NCBI RefSeq assembly: GCF_900109545.1
Contig: NZ_FOAP01000030.1
Location: 1 to 64,000 of the forward strand
Direction of reading: 5' to 3'
Source of the DNA: Stigmatella aurantiaca
GTDB lineage: Bacteria > Myxococcota > Myxococcia > Myxococcales > Myxococcaceae
Length of the DNA stretch: 64,000 bases
Shown piece by piece: positions 25,558 to 32,666 of the stretch. The notes beneath the pieces were generated by a model. It made no database searches, was not told the origin of the DNA, and saw only the letters and a program-made list of their open reading frames with translations. Each line of letters opens with the position of its first letter. The stretch's first letter is position 1. A program made the translations under genes and the position numbers.

Positions 25558-27552
25558 TCACTGCACGACGGTGACGGCTCCCGTGGAGGTGTTGTGCACG
25601 AGCGCGCCGCGCTCGAAGTCCACACGCCGGCCACCGCTCACCGCGTAGGCCTCCGACTTCGGGAACCCCAGCGTCTGCGCGACCCCGGCCTCCAGGAACT
25701 TCTGGAGAATGGCGCCCTCCAGCCACCGGGCCCCCGTCGCGGACGACCAGTAGATGTGGCCGCCCTGGAAGCGGCCGACCTTGCCGGGGGCGAAGGACGT
25801 GTTCTCCTCATCCGACACCGGGTAGCCCAGCGCGCTTCGCTCCCAGCCGAGCGCCTCCCAGCGGGCCCGGATCTGGCCATGCACCTCGTGCGCGCCCGTC
25901 GCGGGCGTCCAGTAGATGCTGCCCAGCACAGCGCCCTTCTTGAAGTGGTTGTAACGGCCCACCCCATCCGGCGTCTTCATCTCCCCCGTGGTGGGGTAGC
26001 CCAGCTCGCTGCGCTCCCAGTCCAGGGCCTCCCACTTCTGGCGGATGAAGCCGTGGACCTCCCAGGCGCCCGTCTCGGGCGTCCAGTAGATGCTGCCCTT
26101 CTGGAAGTGGTTGTAGCGGCCCACCCCATCCGGCGTCTTCATCTCGTCGGTGATGGGGTAGCCCAGCGGGCCTTGCTCCCAGTTCACCGCCGCCCACCGG
26201 TCCCGGATGAGCCCGTGCACCACGTGCGCTCCGGTCGCAGGCGTCCAGTAGATGCTCCCACGCTCGAAGGCGTTGTAGCGCCCCACCCCGTCCGGCGTGG
26301 TGTTCTCTCCCGTCTGGCACTTGCCCAGCAGCACCGCGCCATTCACCGCGTCGTACTTCGCCTTGATGTCCCCCTGCAGCACGCAGCCGGTGCCACAGGC
26401 GGCGTTGGCGCGGTTGAGGTAGTCCGTCCAGGGCCAGTTCGCGCCGGGATCCGTGCGGTTGTAAGGCTGCAGCTGGCCGTGCCCCACCACGTGGTAGCGG
26501 TCCCGGGGAACGCCGTGGTCCCGCGTGATGTCGCACAGCAGCCGGGCCGAGGCGTCGAGCTGTCCCGCGGGCCACACGGTCTGCGCGGCATACCCGCCGT
26601 GCTCGATGCCGATGGTGAAGTCATTGGAACTCTTACCGTTCAGCCCGCACTCCACGCCGCCATTGTTCTTGCAGTCAAAGGTGGCCCCGATGTGCCAGCC
26701 GCGGCTGCCGTCCCGCACGAGCTGGCTGATCTCCTGGCCGTCCTCCCGCACCACATAGTGCGCGCTCACCCCCGAGGTGGAGTTGGTCAACCAGCTCCAG
26801 CACCCCGCATAGCTGCTCTCGCAGGTGTGGATGATCACCATGCGCACCCCCATGGGCCGGGCGTTGTAGTTGGGTGAGGGCCGCCACACCGCCGGGGCGT
26901 AGTCAGGGCCCGCGAGCAGTTGGGGAGGCGGTGCCTGCCCCTCCTCCGGTGCCAGACCGCTCGCGGCCCCTTCCTCCGAGAGCGTTCCCAGCCCCAGGCG
27001 AAGCACCCGGAACACCTCATCCTGGGAGAAGCTGCGCCGCCCCTGCGCGTCCGGGATGCCAGAGATGGCTTCCACGGCCGGTGCCCAGTCCGCCGCCCGG
27101 TTCCGGCCCAGCCCCAGCCGCATCGAGTGGTGGGACAGCAGCGCCGCCGCCGCGCGGACGTTGGAGCGGGCATCGGTCCGGGCCTCTGCTGCGGTGACCC
27201 CGGCACGTTTCGCACCTTCCTTCAGGAGGTCCTCCGTGAGCGCCATCATCCCGAAGACGGCCGGGCGCCCCTCGAACTCCTCGGCGCCCTCCACCATCTG
27301 GTAGCGCGTCTGGACGAAGGCGATGGCCTTGAGCAGCGCGGGCGGCACCCCGAACTCCTGCCCCGCATCCCGGAAGAGCGCATCGGAAGCGCTGTCCTCG
27401 CGCGCCAACACCTCCGCCCGTGCCGGGTCCATCTCCTGCACGCCGCGCTCCACGGCGGAGACCGGGAGCTCTTGAGGCGTTTCATTCGAGCCACATGCCT
27501 GCGCCAAAGCCAGCGTGGCGGTGAGCACGGCCATGCCATGTCTGTTTTTCAT
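25558..27552 (-). CDS. LGFP-repeat N-acetylmuramoyl-L-alanine amidase lipoprotein
   Basis: About 664 aa. Lipobox LALAQAC (Cys20). Residues about 60-160 are a helical lysozyme/SLT-like region (FGVPPALLKAIAFVQTRYQM). An Amidase_2 domain lies at about 230-390, with Zn-ligand candidates in IIHTCES and VVGHGQLQP and the acidic TDPG segment. The C-terminus has four or more LGFP units (GRYNHFQKGSIYW, ELGYPTTGE, TLGFPKSE). Amidases cut the muramyl-alanine bond of peptidoglycan. LGFP repeats are best known from mycolata cell-wall proteins, so cell-wall targeting is likely. ATG 27552 has GGAGG upstream. It is divergent from a second LGFP enzyme gene. Confidence 0.88.
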   Translation of the reverse strand: MKNRHGMAVLTATLALAQACGSNETPQELPVSAVERGVQEMDPARAEVLAREDSASDALFRDAGQEFGVPPALLKAIAFVQTRYQMVEGAEEFEGRPAVFGMMALTEDLLKEGAKRAGVTAAEARTDARSNVRAAAALLSHHSMRLGLGRNRAADWAPAVEAISGIPDAQGRRSFSQDEVFRVLRLGLGTLSEEGAASGLAPEEGQAPPPQLLAGPDYAPAVWRPSPNYNARPMGVRMVIIHTCESSYAGCWSWLTNSTSGVSAHYVVREDGQEISQLVRDGSRGWHIGATFDCKNNGGVECGLNGKSSNDFTIGIEHGGYAAQTVWPAGQLDASARLLCDITRDHGVPRDRYHVVGHGQLQPYNRTDPGANWPWTDYLNRANAACGTGCVLQGDIKAKYDAVNGAVLLGKCQTGENTTPDGVGRYNAFERGSIYWTPATGAHVVHGLIRDRWAAVNWEQGPLGYPITDEMKTPDGVGRYNHFQKGSIYWTPETGAWEVHGFIRQKWEALDWERSELGYPTTGEMKTPDGVGRYNHFKKGAVLGSIYWTPATGAHEVHGQIRARWEALGWERSALGYPVSDEENTSFAPGKVGRFQGGHIYWSSATGARWLEGAILQKFLEAGVAQTLGFPKSEAYAVSGGRRVDFERGALVHNTSTGAVTVVQ
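25806..26307 (-). repeat. LGFP repeat array in the amidase gene
   Basis: Tandem units of about 54-57 codons, each reading TPDGVGRYN..FxKG..SIYWTP.TGA..VHG followed by LGYP. The DNA is very similar, in inverted orientation, to the array at 28608-29118 in the divergent gene. Confidence 0.75.
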
Positions 27553-27642
27553 GGGGGATCCTCCTGACATCGTTTTTGAGGGAGAGGCCACATTCCCTAC
27601 CGAATCCCGCCGGACAAGTGAAGCGGGTGATATCCGCCCTCC

Positions 27643-27664
27643 CTGTCTTCCGTGAGACACGGAA
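27643..27664. promoter_or_regulatory. Palindromic operator candidate, MrpC-like
   Basis: Within the 239-base divergent region two overlapping dyads occur. CTGTC, eight bases, then GACAC (27643-27660) matches the reported MrpC consensus GTGTC-N8-GACAC at 9 of 10 positions. TTCCGTG-AGA-CACGGAA (27648-27664) is a perfect 7-base inverted repeat. MrpC is a CRP/Fnr-family developmental regulator of Myxococcus. The site could co-regulate both LGFP enzyme genes. No convincing -35/-10 pair was found for either direction. Confidence 0.4.
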
Positions 27665-27791
27665 TCTCTGAGCCACTGCGTCAAAATCCGGATACCGCTT
27701 TCCCGGCGCAACTCCGTGCAGGATTTGCCGATAACGGAAGTTCCGCCTCTTCCATGCCCCCTTCCGCCGCCACGAATTGGACCCGCTGATC

Positions 27792-29216
27792 ATGGACTCG
27801 AGATTGACGTTCAGAAGCCTTGTCTGGGTGTTGTCCGCGGTACTGCTGACCACATCCTGCGGCCCCGGGGATTTCCCGGAGGATCCTCGCAGCGAGGAGC
27901 TGATCGCCCTGGACTCCGCCCTGGGGTCCGTGGACATGCACAACCTCATGTCCGACACGGACATCGCCGGGTACCAGACGGTGACGCCGGATCAGGTCCA
28001 GAGCTTCCTGGCGTCCAAGGGTTCCTTCCTGGCGGGCTACCGCGACCCGGCGTTTGGCAACAAGACGGCCGCCGCCCTGATCGTGGAGCGAGCCACCGCC
28101 TACCGCATCAACCCGGTGTACATCCTGGCCCGCATCGAGACGGAGTCGGGGCTCATCCGCAGCGGCACGTCGCGCAACCTCTCCAAGGCCACCGGCTGTG
28201 GCTGCCCGGATGGAAGCGGCTGCGACGCGGCCTACACGGGCTTCGGCAAGCAGGTGGAGTGCTCGGCGAAGACGTTCCGCAACTACCTGCGTGACCTGGA
28301 GGCAGGCCACACCACCGTCTCCGGTTGGAAGGCGGGCGTGGCCAAGAACACGCTGGACCCGTGCACGGTGCGGCCCGCCAACAACGCCACCGCCGCCCTC
28401 TACACCTATACCCCCTGGGTGGGCGCCTACGCCGCCCAGTGCGGCACCTCGGCCTGGGGAGGCTCCTCGCTGGTGGCCCTGCTCTACCGGGAGTTCCGCG
28501 ACAGCCGGAGCTGGGGAGGCGCCTGCGGGGTCGGTGGCGCCATCCTCACGCGCTACAACCAACTCGGCGGGGCCGGGGGCGTGCTCGGCGCGTGCACGAC
28601 GAGCGAGCTGACCACTCCCGACGGGGTGGGCCGCTACAACCACTTCCAGAAGGGCAGCATCTACTGGACGCCCGAGACGGGCGCCTGGGAAGTCCACGGC
28701 CTCATTCGCGCTCGCTGGGAGTCGCTGGGCTGGGAAACCGGCGTGCTGGGCTACCCCACCACGGGGGAGCTGAAGACGCCAGATGGGGTGGGCCGCTTCA
28801 ACCACTTCAAGAAGGGCGCCATGCTGGGCAGCATCTACTGGACGCCTGAGACGGGCGCTTGGGAAGTCCACGGCCTCATCCACGAGAAGTGGGCGGCGCT
28901 GGACTGGGAGCGCGGCGTGCTGGGCTACCCCATCTCCGGAGAGACGGCGACTCCTGATGGCGTGGGCCGCTTCAACCACTTCAAGAAGGGCACCGTGCTG
29001 GGCAGCATCTACTGGACGCCCACGACGGGCGCCTGGGAGGTCCACGGACGCATCCGCGAGAAGTGGGCGGAGCTGGGCTGGGAGCGCAGCACGCTGGGCT
29101 ACCCCATCTCGGACGAGTACGCCGTGAGCACCGGCCGCGAGAGCGAGTTCCAGAAGGGCTTCCTCACCTTCAATGCCGCCACCGGCACCGTCTCCGTCCG
29201 GATGAAACAGCCATGA
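27792..29216 (+). CDS. LGFP-repeat lysozyme-fold lipoprotein
   Basis: About 474 aa. Lipobox LLTTSC (Cys23). Residues about 50-235 form a lysozyme-like domain. It has DQVQSFLASKGSFLA, a catalytic-Glu candidate in YILARIETESGLI (116 or 118), GCGCPDGSGCD, GFGKQV and PANNATAALYTYTPW, all typical of secreted muramidase/transglycosylase-like proteins. Three full LGFP units and a partial one follow (about 265-465). It likely cuts glycan strands of wall peptidoglycan outside the cell. ATG 27792 is preferred to a TTG at 27777. Its stop overlaps the next start as ATGA, so the DUF4185 protein is translationally coupled to it. Confidence 0.85.
   Translation: MDSRLTFRSLVWVLSAVLLTTSCGPGDFPEDPRSEELIALDSALGSVDMHNLMSDTDIAGYQTVTPDQVQSFLASKGSFLAGYRDPAFGNKTAAALIVERATAYRINPVYILARIETESGLIRSGTSRNLSKATGCGCPDGSGCDAAYTGFGKQVECSAKTFRNYLRDLEAGHTTVSGWKAGVAKNTLDPCTVRPANNATAALYTYTPWVGAYAAQCGTSAWGGSSLVALLYREFRDSRSWGGACGVGGAILTRYNQLGGAGGVLGACTTSELTTPDGVGRYNHFQKGSIYWTPETGAWEVHGLIRARWESLGWETGVLGYPTTGELKTPDGVGRFNHFKKGAMLGSIYWTPETGAWEVHGLIHEKWAALDWERGVLGYPISGETATPDGVGRFNHFKKGTVLGSIYWTPTTGAWEVHGRIREKWAELGWERSTLGYPISDEYAVSTGRESEFQKGFLTFNAATGTVSVRMKQP
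28608..29118 (+). repeat. LGFP repeat array in the lysozyme-fold gene
   Basis: Three and a half tandem units of about 54-57 codons (GRYNHFQKGSIYW, GRFNHFKKGAMLGSIYW, GRFNHFKKGTVLGSIYW, each followed by LGYP). Unit-to-unit nucleotide similarity is high, as is similarity in reverse orientation to 25806-26307. Confidence 0.75.
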
Positions 29217-31186
29217 GCCACTTCGCTCCTTGGAAGCCGTGTGCCGTTGCCGTCTCGCTCGGAGCCCTCCTGTGCGCGGGCGGGGCCTGGGCGCTCACGC
29301 CCACGAACGTGACCCAGGTGGCCCGTGTGACCGGAGCCAGCCTCTCCGGAGAGACCCTGCCTAATCCCAACCAGACCCACGTCAACTACGAGGTGATGGG
29401 CACGGATCTCGGCATCCTCTGGGACAAGGGCGGCGGAGAAGTGTTCGTCCTGTTCGGAGACACCTTCGGCCACGGCTGGTGTGGCAACGGCGGTTGCGGC
29501 GGAGGCTGGCGCAGCAACGTGCTCGCGAAGTCCTCGGACCGGAACCTCGCGGACGGCCTGACCTTCTCCACGATGATTCAGGATGTCTCGCGCCACGCGA
29601 AGGAGATCCTCCCGTCGAAGAAGATCAACTTCGATGAGATGACCGTCATCCCCACCGCGGGCGTCACGGTGGGCTCGCGGCACTACATCCATTACATGTC
29701 CGTCCACCACTGGGGCGACCCGGGCCAGTGGTCCACCAACTACGCGGGCATCGCCTACTCGGACGACAACGGCCAGAACTGGGTGAAGCATGGAAGCGCG
29801 CGGTGGCCGAACAACGCCGCGTACTCCCATCCCTTCCAGATGGCGGCCTTCGTGAAGAACGGCGGCTTCGTCTACATGTACGCGACGCCCAACGGGCGCT
29901 TCGGCAACGTGTACCTGGCGCGGGTGCCCGAGGGCGCACTGCTGAACATCAACGACTACCGCTACTGGGACGGCAATGGCTGGGCGGCCTCCCAGGCGGC
30001 CGCGGTCCCGGTGGTCATGGGCATCGCGGGCGAGCTGTCCGTGGTCTACCACCCCACCTTCGGCCGCTTCCTCATGACGTACCTGAACGAGCACCGCCAG
30101 GCCGTGGTGATACGGGACGCTGCCACGCCCACGGGCCCCTGGAGCGGCGAGAAGCTCCTGGCCACGGGGGCACGCTTCCCGGGCCTGTACAACGCCTTCA
30201 TCCACCCCGGCGCCCTGAACGGACCGGACCTGTACTTCATCTCGTCGCAGTGGACGCCCTACAACACGTTCCTGATGCGCGCGACGCTGACGGCTGACAC
30301 CTTCGGCGACAACCTGCTGTCCGAGCCCGGCTTCGAGACCCAGGCGGCCACGCCCACGATGGCGCCGTGGTGGGTGATGGGCCAGGGCGGCGTGGACCGG
30401 GGCCTGGGCCAGGCCCGCACGGGGGCCAACGCGGGCTTCGTGCGCTCCAACAGCGGCTGGAACGCCCTCAAGCAGAGCGTCGCCGTGCAACCCTACACGG
30501 ACTACACCTTGCGCGGCTGGGTGCGGACCTCCGCCAACAACACGGAGGGATACTTGGGCGCCCGGGGCGTGAACAACGGGCCCATCGTGGGCGAGGTGCC
30601 CTTCGGCTCGCTGACGAACTACTCGCAGCTCTCGGTCACCTTCAACTCCGGCCCCCACTCCCTCATCGAGGTCTACAGCGGCATCTGGGCCAAGAATGGG
30701 GACACGTGGATGCAGCTGGATGACGTCAGCCTGACGCGCGGCCCCAACCTCGTGGCGCAGGGCGGCTTCGAGCAGCAGCCCAGTTCTGCCGCCACGTCCC
30801 CCTGGTACGTGGAGGGCCAGGGCGGCGTGGATCGCGGCCTGGGCTTCGCGCGTTCGGGCGCCCACAACGGCTACGTGCGCAACAACGTGAAGGGCTGGAA
30901 CGCCCTCAAGCAGGAGGTGGCCGTGGTGCCCAACACGAACTACACGCTGAGCGCCTGGCTGCGGACCTCCCACTCCTTCAACGAGGGTTACTTCGGCGCG
31001 CGCGTGCTCCGAGGCGGGCCCGTTCTCAACGAGCTCAAGCTGACTCAGCCCCTGGGGGGCTACACCCAGGTGTCCGTGCGGTTCAACTCGGGCTCCCAGC
31101 ACAGCGTGGAGATCTTCGCGGGTCTCTGGGCCAACGTGGGAGACACGTGGCTGCAAGCCGATGACTTCGTGCTCACGCGCGACTGA
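29213..31186 (+). CDS. DUF4185 (GH183-like) protein with two C-terminal binding modules
   Basis: About 657 aa. Signal peptide ALLCAGGAWA. Residues about 30-360 match the DUF4185 five-bladed propeller (GTDLGILWDKGGGEVFVLFGDTFG, YAGIAYSDDNGQNW, SVVYHPTFGRFLMTYLN). DUF4185 members from actinobacteria and others were shown to be endo-D-arabinanases (GH183). Residues about 367-510 and 512-657 are two related beta-sandwich modules of CBM4/9-like type (WWVMGQGGVDRGLGQARTGA; WYVEGQGGVDRGLGFARSGA). The ATG overlaps the stop of the LGFP gene. Together they suggest joint attack on an arabinan-containing envelope. Substrate is inferred, not shown. Confidence 0.8.
   Translation: MSHFAPWKPCAVAVSLGALLCAGGAWALTPTNVTQVARVTGASLSGETLPNPNQTHVNYEVMGTDLGILWDKGGGEVFVLFGDTFGHGWCGNGGCGGGWRSNVLAKSSDRNLADGLTFSTMIQDVSRHAKEILPSKKINFDEMTVIPTAGVTVGSRHYIHYMSVHHWGDPGQWSTNYAGIAYSDDNGQNWVKHGSARWPNNAAYSHPFQMAAFVKNGGFVYMYATPNGRFGNVYLARVPEGALLNINDYRYWDGNGWAASQAAAVPVVMGIAGELSVVYHPTFGRFLMTYLNEHRQAVVIRDAATPTGPWSGEKLLATGARFPGLYNAFIHPGALNGPDLYFISSQWTPYNTFLMRATLTADTFGDNLLSEPGFETQAATPTMAPWWVMGQGGVDRGLGQARTGANAGFVRSNSGWNALKQSVAVQPYTDYTLRGWVRTSANNTEGYLGARGVNNGPIVGEVPFGSLTNYSQLSVTFNSGPHSLIEVYSGIWAKNGDTWMQLDDVSLTRGPNLVAQGGFEQQPSSAATSPWYVEGQGGVDRGLGFARSGAHNGYVRNNVKGWNALKQEVAVVPNTNYTLSAWLRTSHSFNEGYFGARVLRGGPVLNELKLTQPLGGYTQVSVRFNSGSQHSVEIFAGLWANVGDTWLQADDFVLTRD
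30311..31183 (+). repeat. Tandem duplicated carbohydrate-binding module
   Basis: Two in-frame modules of about 145 codons start at 30311 and 30746. Both carry QGGVDRGLG, GWNALKQ-VAV, EGY-GAR and GDTW-Q-DD, so the second arose by internal duplication. Confidence 0.75.
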
Positions 31187-31289
31187 AGAAGGCGTCATCA
31201 AAGACGCGGAATCCAGAAAAAAGCAGCCAACTGTGCTATACGCAAGATGCCTGCTTTGGATTTCATTTCAGCGATCAGGAGCCTTGCGC

Positions 31290-32006
31290 ATGTTGAGACA
31301 ACCGCTCTCGCTGCCGTACCGCGTATTGCTGCCCAGCGTGGTGTTGCTGGCCTGTGGGGGAACACCGGAGGAATCGGCCTCGCACGGGGATGCCACCGTG
31401 GGGACCAAGACCTCGGCCCTGTGCAGCGGACAGAGCGTCGAGACCTTGAGTGTGAGCGGAATGAGTTCCTACGCAGGCCTGCTGGCGGGAAACGGCACCT
31501 GGTCCGTGGGCGGCAGTGCGAACGCTGTGCGGCTGGAGCACTTCATTGATGGCGTTCTCCGAAGCACCGAGGAGCGCCCGGGACGTACCGGCACCTGGTA
31601 CGTCAGCGCGGACGGCATGTCCTGCGGCGCGCACGCTTTCGTGGTGAAGGCCTACCCGATGATCATCGACAGCGCCGGCAACCAGACCACGTGCTGGGAC
31701 GCTCCCCGGCAGACCTCGCAGAGCGTGGACCAGCCCTGCCCCACGGTGTCCATGTCGTGCATGCCGGAGTCACGGATCAACAGCATCTGCACCGGCACCG
31801 CGAGCGGCGGCACAGGTCCCTATACCCCGTTCTGGAAGGTCAACTACACCTCCGAGGGAAACTGGTTCCAAGGCCAGATGACCTTCAACCTCTTCTGCCC
31901 CCCAGAGCCCTACCCCAAACCTGCCCGGATTGAGGTCCTGTTCAAGGTGCGCGACAGCACGGGCATGGACTCTCCCGCCAGGACCACGACGATCCTCTGC
32001 AAGTAA
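31290..32006 (+). CDS. Lipoprotein, twin copy 1
   Basis: 238 aa. Lipobox VVLLACGG. A beta-rich domain (about 45-165) has AGNGTWSVGGSANAVRLEHF, EERPGRTGTWYVS and VKAYPMIIDSAGNQTTCW, with several Cys that could form disulfides. A second Cys-containing segment (about 170-238) is absent from the neighbouring copy. The next gene is a clear paralogue 14 bases later with a near-identical ribosome-site leader (AGGAGCCTTG). No known domain is recognised; an adhesive or binding sandwich is plausible. Confidence 0.7.
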   Translation: MLRQPLSLPYRVLLPSVVLLACGGTPEESASHGDATVGTKTSALCSGQSVETLSVSGMSSYAGLLAGNGTWSVGGSANAVRLEHFIDGVLRSTEERPGRTGTWYVSADGMSCGAHAFVVKAYPMIIDSAGNQTTCWDAPRQTSQSVDQPCPTVSMSCMPESRINSICTGTASGGTGPYTPFWKVNYTSEGNWFQGQMTFNLFCPPEPYPKPARIEVLFKVRDSTGMDSPARTTTILCK

Positions 32007-32020
32007 AAGGAGCCTTGACG

Positions 32021-32617
32021 ATGCGCTGGTACCAGATGAAGTCCTTGCTGAGTCCTTTGTTCGCCGGGTTTCTCGGGATGGCTTGTGGCGGTACCGGGGA
32101 TGATTCCCCCGCCCCAGCCTCACCGGAGCTGGGAGTCCAGGAATCGGAGCTGTGCTCCGCCGTCAGCGTCACCTCGTTGACCCTGACGGGAGCGAGCACG
32201 TACATGGGCGAACTGGCCGGCAACGGCACCTGGGCGGTATCAACGTTCTCCAACGCGGTCCGGCTGGAGTACTACCTGGACGGGGCCCTGTTTGCCTACG
32301 AGGAGCGGCCTGGACACTCCGGCCTCTTCTATTTCAGCCGGAACGGTGTCTCCTGCGACGTCTGGCACTCTCTCCAGGTGAAAGCGTTCCCGATGATCAT
32401 CGACAGCAACGGCAACCGCACCACGTGCGTGTCGGGCTCCAGGACCGTGCTGAAGGACGATCTGGGCGAGTCGTGCTCCGGCAACATGCCGTGTGATCAG
32501 TGCCACATCACGGGTTCCTTCACGGGACACTCCCGGCGGGAGGCCGCGGGCCAGTGCCCTCAGAGCGCCCTGGACGGCCCCAACATGATGAGGCTGCTGG
32601 AGCGCGTCAAACACTGA
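32021..32617 (+). CDS. Lipoprotein, twin copy 2
   Basis: 198 aa. Lipobox GFLGMACGG. It shares the core of the previous gene (LAGNGTWAVSTFSNAVRLEYYLDG, EERPGHSGLFYFS, VKAFPMIIDSNGNRTTC) but ends in a different tail with CDQCHITGSF. ATG 32021 is preferred over an in-frame TTG at 32015. The duplicated gene plus leader points to a recent tandem duplication followed by divergence of the tails. Confidence 0.7.
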   Translation: MRWYQMKSLLSPLFAGFLGMACGGTGDDSPAPASPELGVQESELCSAVSVTSLTLTGASTYMGELAGNGTWAVSTFSNAVRLEYYLDGALFAYEERPGHSGLFYFSRNGVSCDVWHSLQVKAFPMIIDSNGNRTTCVSGSRTVLKDDLGESCSGNMPCDQCHITGSFTGHSRREAAGQCPQSALDGPNMMRLLERVKH

Positions 32618-32630
32618 CCCGGCACGGCTC

Positions 32631-32649
32631 CGAGGGCCAGAAGCCCTCG
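32631..32649. terminator. Hairpin between convergent genes
   Basis: CGAGGGC and GCCCTCG pair around a 5-base loop between the stops at 32617 and 32667. Without a T tract it is a weak bidirectional terminator candidate. Confidence 0.35.
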
Positions 32650-32666
32650 AAGCCCCCGCGGCTGGG

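Noticed and set aside
25806-29118. CRISPR-like repeats
   Set aside because: The repeats are in-frame LGFP protein repeats of about 165 bases within two genes, with no spacers of equal length.
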